From NCBI GenBank assembly GCA_017644045.1, contig JAEPMI010000004.1, positions 78,014 to 142,013 on the forward strand: DNA of 64,000 nucleotides, read 5' to 3'. A program made the position numbers and the translations under genes. A model generated the notes under the pieces. It searched no databases and was not told the DNA's origin. It saw nothing but the letters and a program-made list of their open reading frames with translations. The DNA comes from Deltaproteobacteria bacterium. Its GTDB lineage: Bacteria; Myxococcota_A; Polyangia; Polyangiales; Houyiibacteriaceae. Below are positions 44,212-52,464 of this stretch, one piece after another (position 1 is the first letter of the stretch; every line of letters starts with the position of its first letter).

Positions 44212-44925
44212 TCAGAGCCCGCCCTGGTAGCGCGCGAGGATGATGTCGAGCAGGGGGCCGATGCCTTCGGCTTGATCGACGCCGACCGCGTCGATGCCGC
44301 TCGCGCGGCAGACCTCGAGAAAGCCGTCCGCGTAGTTCCGCTCGGCACCCCAGACCACCGTCTGGACGGAGTCCGGTAGGCGGCGGAGCGCGCCCACGAG
44401 GTTGGCCTTGTCGAAAGCCGGCGGATCGGTGGCATCGACGATGACGAAGAGCGGCGCGTGCGAGAAGATCGCCTTGTTCAGCGTGTTCTCGTCCTGCGCC
44501 GTGTGCGCCTTCACGCGCGCGGCGCCGAGGCAAGCGTAGAGCTGATCGGCGAAGAGGCGCTGGCCGCTGACCACGATGGTCGAGACCGGCTCCCGCCAGA
44601 CCGTCGGCATCACCATCGTGATGGACGGTTCGGGATCCATGTCGACCTCGATCGGGATGTCCGTGCCCGTGCGGTCGCCCTCGAGCAGGACCTGCTCGAG
44701 TCGGTCGAGGATCGCGCGTGCAACCTCGGGGCCACCACGCGCGCCGATGACCTCGGCAAGCGTCGTATGGCACATCTCGAGCACGTCCTCGCGCGACTTG
44801 GGCACGGTCCCGTGCTCGCGGAGCGCCTGGAACATCAGCATCGTGGCCACCTCGGGAGCAAAGGCTCCCTCGAGGACCTCGCGGACCATGTGAACCTCAT
44901 CCCGAACGCTGGCTGCTTGTTCCAT
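44212..44925 (-). CDS. Receiver-like domain protein, function unknown
   Basis: A 237-residue cytoplasmic protein. The N-terminal half is helical (VREVLEGAFAPEVATMLMFQAL, EDVLEMCHTTLAEVIG). The C-terminal ~110 residues look like a CheY-type fold: STIVVSGQRLFADQLYACLG, FVIVDATDPPAF (the first Asp at the phospho-acceptor position), VQTVVWGAE, and a last helix LLDIILARYQGG. The acidic pair and the switch Lys of true receivers are not clear, so it may be a pseudo-receiver. The ATG at 44925 has AGAGAG upstream; one at 44967 would add 14 residues. No regulatory partner is adjacent. Confidence 0.72.
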   Translation of the reverse strand: MEQAASVRDEVHMVREVLEGAFAPEVATMLMFQALREHGTVPKSREDVLEMCHTTLAEVIGARGGPEVARAILDRLEQVLLEGDRTGTDIPIEVDMDPEPSITMVMPTVWREPVSTIVVSGQRLFADQLYACLGAARVKAHTAQDENTLNKAIFSHAPLFVIVDATDPPAFDKANLVGALRRLPDSVQTVVWGAERNYADGFLEVCRASGIDAVGVDQAEGIGPLLDIILARYQGGL

Positions 44926-45072
44926 CGGCTCTCTGGCCAGACCGCGATCGCGGCTGCTGTCCCTCATGGTGCCAAATGTCGTGTCGAAACACACGCTTTT
45001 GCGTTCCGCAATCGCCCTATGAGCCGGGGGCCGGTGGAACCACCCGGGCGCACGTATTAGGGTCCCGCCGCC

Positions 45073-46383
45073 GTGATCCCGAGATACACCCCCGACGACT
45101 TCGCCACGCTCTGGTCCGACCAGCGCCGTCTCCAAGCCTGGCTCGACGTGGAGCTCGCCGCCTGCGAGGCCATGGAAACGGCGGGCATCGTCCCGGCAGG
45201 CACCGCCGCCAAGGTGCGGCCCTTTCGCGACCAGCTCGACGCGGAGAAGGTCGGCGAGATCGAGCGGGTGACCCGCCACGACGTCATCGCGTTCCTGACC
45301 CACGTGGAGCAGCTCGCCGGCGAGCCCGCCCGCTGGCTCCACCGGGGCATGACCAGCTCGGACGTGCTCGACACCTCGACCGCGCTGCTGATGGTCGAGG
45401 CCGCCGACAAGCTCCTCGAGCGGATGGACGGTCTGCTCGAGGCCTTCCGCGCTCGCGTCGAGGAGCACCGCAAGACCCCAGCCATCGGCCGGAGCCATGG
45501 CATTCATGCCGAGCCGAACACCTTCGGCTCGATCCTCGCCGGTCACTACGCCGAGCTGGTCCGCGGCAAGAAGCGGCTGCTCGCGGCCAAGGAAGAGATC
45601 GCGGTCGGCAAGATCGCCGGTGCCGTCGGCACCTACGCGCACCTGACCCCGGCCATCGAGAAGGAGGCGCTCGGCAAGCTCGGCCTCCGCGGCGAGACCG
45701 TGGCGACCCAGATCGTCGCGCGCGACCGCCACGCGGCGTTCCTCGCGGCGCTCGGCGTGGTCGCCACCGGCATCGAGCGCTTCGCCACGAACGTGCGCCA
45801 CTGGCAGCGCACCGAGGTCGGCGAGGCCGAGGAGCACTTCAAGAAGGGCCAGAAGGGCTCGTCGGCGATGCCGCACAAGCGGAACCCGGTGCTCACCGAG
45901 AACCTCTGCGGTCTCGCGCGCATCGTCCGCGCAGCCGTGGTGCCCGGCCTCGAGAACGTGGCGCTCTGGCACGAGCGCGACATCAGCCACTCCTCGGTCG
46001 AGCGGATGATCCTTCCGGACGCGACCGCGACGCTCGCGTTCATGATCGACCGCTGCAAGCGCGTCATCGCCGACCTCGTGGTCTACCCGGAGCGGTTGAA
46101 GCAGAACCTCGACATGACCGGCGGCCTCTGGGCGAGCGAGGGCATCCTCCTCGCGCTCGTCGACTCCGGCATGGGCCGGCAGGACGCCTACGTGCTCGTG
46201 CAGCGCAACGCAATGAAGGCCTTCCACGGCGACGGCACGTTCGAGGACAACCTGCTCGGCGACGGCGACATCACCTCGCGGCTGGGCGAGGACACGATCC
46301 TGGCGCAGCTCGATCTGAGCCACGCCCTGAAGCACATCGACACCATCATCGACCGGGCGCTCGCCGAGGGAGCCGACGCATGA
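45073..46383 (+). CDS. purB: Adenylosuccinate lyase
   Basis: A 436-residue fumarase/aspartase-superfamily enzyme that splits SAICAR and adenylosuccinate in purine synthesis. The signature loop is [11 protein letters not shown], preceded by TSSDVLDT and [10 protein letters not shown], all conserved active-site stretches. Length matches the short, B. subtilis-like form. GTG start. Its stop overlaps the purC start as ATGA, so translation is coupled. First gene of a purB-purC-purS operon. Confidence 0.96.
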   Translation: MIPRYTPDDFATLWSDQRRLQAWLDVELAACEAMETAGIVPAGTAAKVRPFRDQLDAEKVGEIERVTRHDVIAFLTHVEQLAGEPARWLHRGMTSSDVLDTSTALLMVEAADKLLERMDGLLEAFRARVEEHRKTPAIGRSHGIHAEPNTFGSILAGHYAELVRGKKRLLAAKEEIAVGKIAGAVGTYAHLTPAIEKEALGKLGLRGETVATQIVARDRHAAFLAALGVVATGIERFATNVRHWQRTEVGEAEEHFKKGQKGSSAMPHKRNPVLTENLCGLARIVRAAVVPGLENVALWHERDISHSSVERMILPDATATLAFMIDRCKRVIADLVVYPERLKQNLDMTGGLWASEGILLALVDSGMGRQDAYVLVQRNAMKAFHGDGTFEDNLLGDGDITSRLGEDTILAQLDLSHALKHIDTIIDRALAEGADA

Positions 46384-47354
46384 CGACCGACGCGCTGATG
46401 CAGACGCTCCGTGAAGGCCTGACCCGTACGCTGGACGAGACCGACTTCCCCGAGCTCGGCGAGAAGTACGAGGGCAAGGTCCGGGACAACTACACGAAGG
46501 ACGGCAAGCGGACGATCATCGTCAGCGACCGCATCAGCGCCTTCGACCGCGTGCTCGGTCTGTTGCCCTACAAGGGGCAGGTGCTCAACACCATCGCCGC
46601 GTGGTGGTTCGAGCAGACCAAGGACATCGCGCCCAACCACCTGCTCGACGTGCCGGACCCGAACGTGATGGTCTGCGAGGAGTGCACGCCGCTCCCGGTC
46701 GAGCTCGTGATGCGCGGCTACATCACCGGCGTGACCTCGACCAGCATCTGGACCCACTACGAGCGCGGCGAGCGCGAGTTCTGCGGCCACACGCTCCCGG
46801 ACGGGCTGAAGAAGCACCAGAAGCTCGAGACCCCACTGCTCACCCCGAGCACCAAGGCGCCGAAGGGGGACCACGACGTGAGCGTCTCGCGCGACGAGAT
46901 CCTCGCGATGGGTCAGATGAGCGCCGAGGACTTCGACCAGGCCGCCGAATACGCCAAGGCGCTCTTCGCCTTCGGTCAGGAGCACTGCGCGAAGCAGGGG
47001 CTCATCCTCGTCGACACCAAGTACGAGCTCGGCAAGACCAAGGACGGCCGCATCGTGCTCATCGACGAGATCCACACGCCGGACTCGAGCCGCTACTGGT
47101 ACGCCGAGAGCTACGCCGAGCGCTTCGCCGCGGGCGAGGAGCCGGAGAGCTTCAGCAAGGAGTACGTCCGGGAGTGGCTCAAGAGCGTCGGCTACGGCGG
47201 CGACGGGCCGAGCCCGACGATCCCCGACGACATCCGGGTCGAAGCGACCCGTCGCTACATCGAGGCCATCGACGTGATCCGCGGCGAGACCTTCGAACCG
47301 AACACCGAGGCCCCGCTCCCGCGCCTGCGCCGGAACCTGGGCCTCGCGGACTGA
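46380..47354 (+). CDS. purC: Phosphoribosylaminoimidazole-succinocarboxamide synthase
   Basis: A 324-residue SAICAR synthase joining CAIR and aspartate with ATP. Recognisable are YEGKVRDNY, SDRISAFDRVLG, the PVELVMRGYITG loop, a PSTKAPKGDHD segment and VLIDEIHTPDSSRYW near the end. The length (about 300) fits the fungal/plant-like larger SAICAR synthase rather than the 237-residue E. coli form. It overlaps purB by 4 bp and purS follows after 20 bp. Confidence 0.96.
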   Translation: MTTDALMQTLREGLTRTLDETDFPELGEKYEGKVRDNYTKDGKRTIIVSDRISAFDRVLGLLPYKGQVLNTIAAWWFEQTKDIAPNHLLDVPDPNVMVCEECTPLPVELVMRGYITGVTSTSIWTHYERGEREFCGHTLPDGLKKHQKLETPLLTPSTKAPKGDHDVSVSRDEILAMGQMSAEDFDQAAEYAKALFAFGQEHCAKQGLILVDTKYELGKTKDGRIVLIDEIHTPDSSRYWYAESYAERFAAGEEPESFSKEYVREWLKSVGYGGDGPSPTIPDDIRVEATRRYIEAIDVIRGETFEPNTEAPLPRLRRNLGLAD

Positions 47355-47374
47355 AGAGACAAGGAGCAAGCGTC

Positions 47375-47614
47375 GTGAAGGCAAAGGTGTACGTCACCCT
47401 CAAGACCGAGGTCCTCGACCCCCAGGGCGACGCCGTCCGCCGAGCGCTCCACGCCCTCGGCCACGACGACGTGAAGAAGGTCCGCGTCGGCAAGCTCGTC
47501 GAGATCGACCTCGACGGCGACGACCGCGCGAAGGCCGAGACCGAGCTGCAGGAGATGTGCGCCAAGCTCCTCGCCAACCCGGTCATCGAAGACTTCCGAT
47601 TCGAGCTGGAGTAG
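47375..47614 (+). CDS. purS: Phosphoribosylformylglycinamidine synthase, PurS subunit
   Basis: A 79-residue protein. The PurS pattern is clear: VYVTLKTEVLDPQGDAVRRAL, then VKKVRVGKLVEIDLD and a final PVIEDFRFELE strand. It joins PurQ and PurL in FGAM synthetase. Start is a GTG with AAGGAG 8 bp upstream. purQ and small purL, usual next genes, are absent here: a convergent gene follows instead. Confidence 0.95.
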   Translation: MKAKVYVTLKTEVLDPQGDAVRRALHALGHDDVKKVRVGKLVEIDLDGDDRAKAETELQEMCAKLLANPVIEDFRFELE

Positions 47615-47648
47615 TCGAGCCGAAGGCGAGGCCACTTGCCCTTGCCCC

Positions 47649-47663
47649 TCCGTCGAGGACGGA
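47649..47663. terminator. Small hairpin between convergent purS and hypothetical gene
   Basis: TCCGTC-GAG-GACGGA, a 6-bp stem with a 3-base loop, between the stops of two facing genes. No T-run on either strand. Confidence 0.3.
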
Positions 47664-47672
47664 TTCGAGGGA

Positions 47673-48050
47673 CTACGCCCGCCCGTCATGGACGTGCGCC
47701 ACGGCCCGCTCCTCGGCGTCCTGTCCTCGCTTCGACCGACCGTAGAGGCCGATGGTCACATCGGCCGCTCCCTCATCGACCTCAGCGGGCAGCACGAGCG
47801 TGAGCAGGTCCGGGTGGTGACTCGTCACCGCCCAGCCGCGCCCGTCGGGCAGCGAGATCACGCCGAAGTCACCCGCCGGACCACCGGCGGCGACCGGGCC
47901 CGCGTCCGCGATCAGCGCGACCGCGTCCGCAGCGAGGTCGGCATCAGCCGCGGCGTCGACGAACACGACGACGCTGCCGTGCTCGAAGACGACGAACGAC
48001 TTCCCCGCGCCGGTGAGGACCGACGCCATCAGCTCGGCGTAGGCGCTCAC
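47673..48050 (-). CDS. Hypothetical protein coupled to NADAR gene
   Basis: A 125-residue protein not recognised. The strand-rich core is KSFVVFEHGSVVVFVD, FGVISLPDGRGWAVTSHHPDLLTLVLP and VTIGLYGRSKR, resembling a small alpha/beta protein with no obvious catalytic residues. Its GTG overlaps the NADAR stop as GTGA, so the two are made together. It ends with a His/Arg-rich tail. Could be a partner or immunity-type protein for the NADAR enzyme (inference). Confidence 0.72.
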   Translation of the reverse strand: MSAYAELMASVLTGAGKSFVVFEHGSVVVFVDAAADADLAADAVALIADAGPVAAGGPAGDFGVISLPDGRGWAVTSHHPDLLTLVLPAEVDEGAADVTIGLYGRSKRGQDAEERAVAHVHDGRA

Positions 48051-48610
48051 GACGGAGCCCCGAGCGCGCCGCCGAGCGCGGCCCGCGCTTCCATGAGCGC
48101 GAAGCCGAGCAGGTTGGTGCCGCGCCACTTCAGCGGGTTCCGCGCGTCCTCGTTCGACGCACCCATGCCGATGCCCCAGATGCGGTCGCGGGGGCTGGCC
48201 TCGACGAGCACGTCGCGACCGGTCTTCAGCAGGTACTGCTTCAGCGCCGGGTTCTGGCCGAACTTCTCGACGTTGCCCTCGGTCACGAGCGCACCGCGAG
48301 CCTCGGCCCACGCTTCGTCGTCGTAGCCGCGGACCTTTCGGCCGAGCGCCTTCGCCTTCCCTGGATCCCCGGCCTCGAGGATCGCGGCGAGCATCTCGTC
48401 GTCCTCGAAGAGGCGCGCCTTTCCCGCCATCATCCAGTGCTCGGCCGTCGGATAGACCACGCCGTTCACGACGAAGCTGGCCGGGAACCACTGGCTCAGG
48501 CAGCTCGCGTCGGGAGAGCCCTTTCGCTTCTGTGTGTGGCCCCAGAAGAGGAGGTACTCGAACTCGTGCCCCTCGTTCACCCAGCCACGGAGTGTGTCGA
48601 TGTCCAACAT
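48047..48610 (-). CDS. NADAR domain protein (YbiA-like)
   Basis: A 187-residue protein, complete NADAR fold. Present are FLFWGH-like FEYLLFWGHT, CLSQWFPASFVVNGVVYPTAEHWMMAGKARLF, the GRKVRGYDD pattern, and DRIWGIGMGASN. NADAR enzymes act as N-glycosidases on ADP-ribosyl groups (for example removing ADP-ribose from guanine) or related riboflavin precursors. The ATG at 48610 matches the domain start; an upstream extension to 48646 lacks features. The stop overlaps the next gene. Often found near NAD-linked defence genes, none of which is visible here. Confidence 0.88.
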   Translation of the reverse strand: MLDIDTLRGWVNEGHEFEYLLFWGHTQKRKGSPDASCLSQWFPASFVVNGVVYPTAEHWMMAGKARLFEDDEMLAAILEAGDPGKAKALGRKVRGYDDEAWAEARGALVTEGNVEKFGQNPALKQYLLKTGRDVLVEASPRDRIWGIGMGASNEDARNPLKWRGTNLLGFALMEARAALGGALGAPS

Positions 48611-48653
48611 GGCGGCGCACCCTGCGTCGCGATCGACGGCTGGCAAGGGGCGC

Positions 48654-49589
48654 TCAGTAGGTGAACATCTCGTGGAGCTCGCCGGTGGTCCGAGGGTCGG
48701 CGTCGAGGATCACGATCGTCGGGTCGCTCCCCTCATCGCAGGAGATCGCGTCCGGCGAGACCGTCGGCGAACCGTCGAAGGTGGTGTTCCAGACGCGCAG
48801 CTCGACGGTGTCGCAGTCTCTGAACCAGAGGATGCTGCCCTCCCCCAGTCCGCCGGTGTTCTCGAGCGTCGAGTCCACGAGGTAGTGCGGCCCGCTCCGC
48901 CAGTAGCGAATGCCGCGGTGCCCGCGGCCTTCGATGGTGAGCCCGACGAACTGCGAGACCTGCGCCTTGTTGTCGATGGCGCCGTCGGCGTTCCAGTCGC
49001 GAATGGTGAGTTCTTCGGCGTAGATGGCTGCGGCTCCGTCGAGCACCATGCCGTCGTAGTTGGTGGTCGCGTAGCTCACCCACTCGGGCCAGCCGGGGTC
49101 GATGGTCACTTCCGCCAGGTAGAGGGTCGCGCCCGGCGCCCGGTCCACCTGAATGCCGCCGCCGAAGGCGTCGGTGCTCTCCAGATCGTGAATGGCGACG
49201 TCGACGAAGCCGATCTCCGGGAGCTCGGGCGCCTCCGCCTCGATCGCGTCGAAGGCATACTTCGCGCAGCACGCGTCGGCTCCGTCCACGAGCGCTGGCG
49301 TCTCGACGCGCGTTCGCGAGGTGAAGGTTCCGTCGAGGGTCGGGGCGTCCGCGAAATGCATCCGGATCCACGCGGCGGCCCCCAGTCGCGATCCGCCGTC
49401 GACGACGGCGTCCATGGGCACGAAGGCGTCCGCGATGCTCGCGTCGTCTTCCCGTTCGCCAGCGTCGCTGGCCCCGCCGTCCGGGAGCGCGGCGTCAGGA
49501 AGAGCGGCATCCGCCGACAGGGTGTCCGTGTCGCCGTCGTCGCCACACGCGAACGCCGAGAGCACGGTCAGGAACACGAGCCTGCGCAT
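48654..49589 (-). CDS. Lipoprotein with beta-helix-like repeats
   Basis: A 311-residue protein with lipoprotein signal ending LSAFACG (Cys15). An acidic linker with repeated DAALPDGGASDAG-type sequence follows. The remainder has a parallel beta-helix pattern (IGFVDVAIHDLESTDAFGG, GMVLDGAAAIYAEELTIRDW, GLTIEGRGHRGIRYW, YLVDSTLENTGG), seen in surface polysaccharide-binding or lyase-like proteins. No catalytic residues can be placed. Probably surface-exposed. Confidence 0.78.
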   Translation of the reverse strand: MRRLVFLTVLSAFACGDDGDTDTLSADAALPDAALPDGGASDAGEREDDASIADAFVPMDAVVDGGSRLGAAAWIRMHFADAPTLDGTFTSRTRVETPALVDGADACCAKYAFDAIEAEAPELPEIGFVDVAIHDLESTDAFGGGIQVDRAPGATLYLAEVTIDPGWPEWVSYATTNYDGMVLDGAAAIYAEELTIRDWNADGAIDNKAQVSQFVGLTIEGRGHRGIRYWRSGPHYLVDSTLENTGGLGEGSILWFRDCDTVELRVWNTTFDGSPTVSPDAISCDEGSDPTIVILDADPRTTGELHEMFTY

Positions 49590-49657
49590 CCACGGAGCCA
49601 AGCACTGCCCAAGCTCGCACACAACCCGGGGGCCGTTACAGCTGCGTCGCTCCCGGC

Positions 49658-50920
49658 TCAGAGCGGATAGGGCCGACACCAGTTGTGTCGCGAGGGGCCC
49701 GTTCGCCGGCACTGAAGGCCAGTGCCGCAGTCGCTGTCCTCGCGGCAACCGCAGCGGAGCCGGTCGAAGCGCCGCTCGCACACCATGTCGCCTCGGCAGC
49801 CCGCGCCCTGGTTGCATCCACACAACCACGTGGGCTCCGGCTGGGCGGGGTCGATCAGATACGCCAGGCACGACCGGAGCGTTCCGTCGGATCGCTCGGG
49901 GCAGCGCACCCCGCAAGCGCCGCAGCGCTCGCTGACGTCGATGCGCACGCAGCCCCCACTGCAGCACATCAGGTTGTCCGCACCCCGGCAGCGCTGACCT
50001 TCGCAGCGACTCTCCGTGCAGCAGTCGGGGTCCTCGCAGTCCGCGAAGCCGTCACAGTCGTCGTCGACGCCGTTGTCGCAGACCTCGCCGGTGCCCTCGC
50101 ACGCGGAGCAGCTCAGCGTGTCGCGGTTGCAGCGCAGCCCCCTCGCCGAGTCGCAGACCTCGCCGAAGCAGTCTTCGTCCGCGCAGTCGATCGCGTCGTC
50201 GCAGTCGTCATTGAGGCCGTTGTCGCAGATCTCGGCCTGGCGGCACTGGCACTCCCCGGCCTGACAGGCGAACCCCGGGCGCTCGCAGGGGATGTTGTCG
50301 CAGACCTCGTCCGCGCAATCGATGGCGCCGTTGCAGTCGTCGTCGAGGCCATCGGCGCAGCGGGTCTCGATGTCGGCGGTCGGAACGCACGAAGGCGCCG
50401 GGCACCCCTCGACCAGCGCGAGCGGCAAGAGCTCCGCGGTGGCCGGCTGGCACGTCGCGCTCGGACCAGCGCAGGTCTCGCACGCGCCGGGATCGCAGAC
50501 GCCCCCGTCCCCACAGGTCTCGCCGAGGCAATCGTCCTGGAGGCAGAGGAGCGCGCCGAGTCGCTGGTCGGCCACGTAGCCGCCTTCCACGCGGCCGACG
50601 GCCACCAGGTCTCCGAGCGTGTCCCGAGCCACGACCTCCACCAGGTACGTGCGAGCCGCGTCTCCACCGACCGGGTGGAGCGGCAGGGTGAGCGGCCCCT
50701 CCGACACCGGCACGACCTCGCTCAACACGACGGTGTCCCGCTCGTGGTTCCAGACCCGCACCTCGAGCACGTCCGCCGACTCACGCGCACGCGGCTGGAG
50801 ATCGATCGTGAGCACGACCTCGGTGAAGGGCTCCTGAGCGCAGCCAGCGGCGAACCACACCGCCAACGCCAGACCCACGTTCCATCGGAAGCCTCGCGCC
50901 ACCAGCGATCGATATAGCAC
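49658..50920 (-). CDS. Lipoprotein with MopE-like DDDCDG repeats
   Basis: A 420-residue protein with a lipoprotein signal ending VWFAAGC (Cys27). Residues ~30-120 are a beta-rich domain. Three MopE-type motifs follow: CADGLDDDCNGAIDCAD, CDNGLNDDCDDAIDCAD and CDNGVDDDCDGFADCED. The C-terminal part is Cys-rich (CCTESRCEGQRC, CSGGC, CGACGVRC, CREDSDCGTGLQC). MopE-like motifs are metal- or surface-associated repeats common in deltaproteobacteria. No enzyme motif is visible. Six bases downstream of the winged-helix regulator stop, same strand. Confidence 0.8.
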   Translation of the reverse strand: MLYRSLVARGFRWNVGLALAVWFAAGCAQEPFTEVVLTIDLQPRARESADVLEVRVWNHERDTVVLSEVVPVSEGPLTLPLHPVGGDAARTYLVEVVARDTLGDLVAVGRVEGGYVADQRLGALLCLQDDCLGETCGDGGVCDPGACETCAGPSATCQPATAELLPLALVEGCPAPSCVPTADIETRCADGLDDDCNGAIDCADEVCDNIPCERPGFACQAGECQCRQAEICDNGLNDDCDDAIDCADEDCFGEVCDSARGLRCNRDTLSCSACEGTGEVCDNGVDDDCDGFADCEDPDCCTESRCEGQRCRGADNLMCCSGGCVRIDVSERCGACGVRCPERSDGTLRSCLAYLIDPAQPEPTWLCGCNQGAGCRGDMVCERRFDRLRCGCREDSDCGTGLQCRRTGPSRHNWCRPYPL

Positions 50921-50926
50921 GAGCGA

Positions 50927-52432
50927 TCAGGGCGTCGGCAGGACGGCTGCGCGGGTGGGCTCGCTGAAGGTCGTGTCCTCGACTCGGTAGACCAGGCGAC
51001 GCCCATCCTTTTCCGCGTCGCAGAGCCCTTCGGCGGCGAGCTGGCTCAAGAGGGTCTGCATCGTGCGGAGGGCGACGCCGAGCTCCTTGGCCAACTCGCG
51101 TGCCCCGTGGCCCGGACGGGTGGCGATGGTCCGGAGCACGAGCTGCTCGAGCGGCGTCTCGCCCGGCGGTCCCTCGACCAGACACGCGCGGACGACCTGG
51201 AGCGCCACCCCACCCTCGCTACGGTGGAGCGTCCCGTGCTCGCCGACCAGATCGCGCACGCGATGGAGCAGCACGTCGAGGCTCCCCTGGTGGGTCACGG
51301 ACTTGAACGCGAACCCGTAGACCTGCTCGAAGAACGTCTCCCGGTCGAGACCCGTCGCCCCCGCGAGCGCGAGCACGGCGAGCGCCTCCGTGGTCCGTCG
51401 CTGCTTCGACGCGGCGCGCAGTCGCGGGAGGTCGAGGCGGTCGAGGCCGAGCGCCAGCAGCCGAGCGGCCGGCTCGCTTGGAACCAGTCGAATCCAGGGT
51501 GCGTCCATCGATGCGTCGTCGCCGCCGGCGAGGAGGAGGCCCCTATGGCGTTCGGGGAGCGGTCCCCCGCGGCGCCACCGCTCGATGGCGTCGGTGGCAG
51601 GCGCGTCGGGATCGAGGAGCGCCTCGACCTCCAGGACGATGCGCCGGAGCGGCTCGGTACTCGGCTCGTCGGGGCGCACGCCAGCGAGCCAGGACGCCGT
51701 GGTCGCACCGATCGGCGTGCGCGCGTCGACGCCGATTCGTGCCGCGGACGCGGGGTCGCCGCAGAGCCAGAGCTCGGCCGCTGCCCAGCTTCGCCAGGGC
51801 TCGGGGGCCATGAGCGCGAGCGCGGAGAGGATGCGGGCGGCGTGGTGCGGTCGTCCCTCCCACCGCCGGACCCGAGCCAGGGCGAGCCCCGCGAGGTACT
51901 CGCTCTGCGGGAGCGACTCGGTTCGGCCCATGCGGGACGCACGTCGCGCGACCTCGCGGGCCTCGCCGGGTCGCTCGGCTTCGAGCAGCGCGAAGGCGAG
52001 CAGCGCCTGAGCCTCGACCCGGACGGCCGACGCACCCTCGGCACTCGCTCGCGCCGAGGCGTCCTCGGCCCACGCGAGCGCCGACGGGACGTCACCCTCG
52101 GCGTGGGCACGGAACGCCCGTAGCAGCGAGCCGATCGCCGGGTCGCTCCCCTGTCGCTCCGCGAACTCGGCCCAGGCGACGAGGAGCGGTCGGTCGTGCG
52201 CGGCGAACGCACCGCGAGCGAGGATCCAGGCGCCACGCACGAGTGCTCTGGGATCTGCCCCGGAGGGTGGCGAAGCGGGCGCGGCCGCGATTCCGCCGGC
52301 CCATCGGGCACACGCCAGCGTCCACGCCCAGGCGGGGTCCGCCGCGACGCGATCCTCGATCGCGCCGGCGTCGATGTCGCGCCAGAGCGCCGCGGCTTCG
52401 CCCTCGAGGGCCTGCGAAGACGCCGGGCACAT
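50927..52432 (-). CDS. TPR-like protein with C-terminal winged-helix domain
   Basis: A 501-residue protein. Residues ~20-240 are Ala/Arg-rich helical hairpins (GDVPSALAWAEDASARASAEG, LAGLALARVRRWEGRPHHAA), TPR-like. Around 370-425 a VYGFAFKSVTHQGSLDVLLHRVRDLVGEHGTL stretch recalls OmpR/SARP-like winged helices. A second winged helix-turn-helix at ~440-485 reads ARELAKELGVALRTMQTLLSQLAAEGLCDAEKDGRRLVYRV. It is a likely DNA-binding regulator with a protein-interaction N-terminus. Divergent from the kinase at 52465, with a palindrome between. Confidence 0.75.
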   Translation of the reverse strand: MCPASSQALEGEAAALWRDIDAGAIEDRVAADPAWAWTLACARWAGGIAAAPASPPSGADPRALVRGAWILARGAFAAHDRPLLVAWAEFAERQGSDPAIGSLLRAFRAHAEGDVPSALAWAEDASARASAEGASAVRVEAQALLAFALLEAERPGEAREVARRASRMGRTESLPQSEYLAGLALARVRRWEGRPHHAARILSALALMAPEPWRSWAAAELWLCGDPASAARIGVDARTPIGATTASWLAGVRPDEPSTEPLRRIVLEVEALLDPDAPATDAIERWRRGGPLPERHRGLLLAGGDDASMDAPWIRLVPSEPAARLLALGLDRLDLPRLRAASKQRRTTEALAVLALAGATGLDRETFFEQVYGFAFKSVTHQGSLDVLLHRVRDLVGEHGTLHRSEGGVALQVVRACLVEGPPGETPLEQLVLRTIATRPGHGARELAKELGVALRTMQTLLSQLAAEGLCDAEKDGRRLVYRVEDTTFSEPTRAAVLPTP

Positions 52433-52440
52433 CGGCGCAC

Positions 52441-52456
52441 GCTACCACGTGCTAGC
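52441..52456. promoter_or_regulatory. Palindrome between winged-helix regulator and kinase
   Basis: GCTACCACGTGCTAGC has a perfect CACGTG core and GCTA/TAGC ends, one pair mismatched. It is 8 bp from both the regulator start and the kinase start, in a 32-bp spacer. Candidate operator for joint control. Confidence 0.4.
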
Positions 52457-52464
52457 TTGGGCCG

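Noticed and set aside
47615..47672. Copy of the GGGTGAGGG repeat
   Set aside because: Only a short TTGCCCTTGCCCC match; too weak to call.
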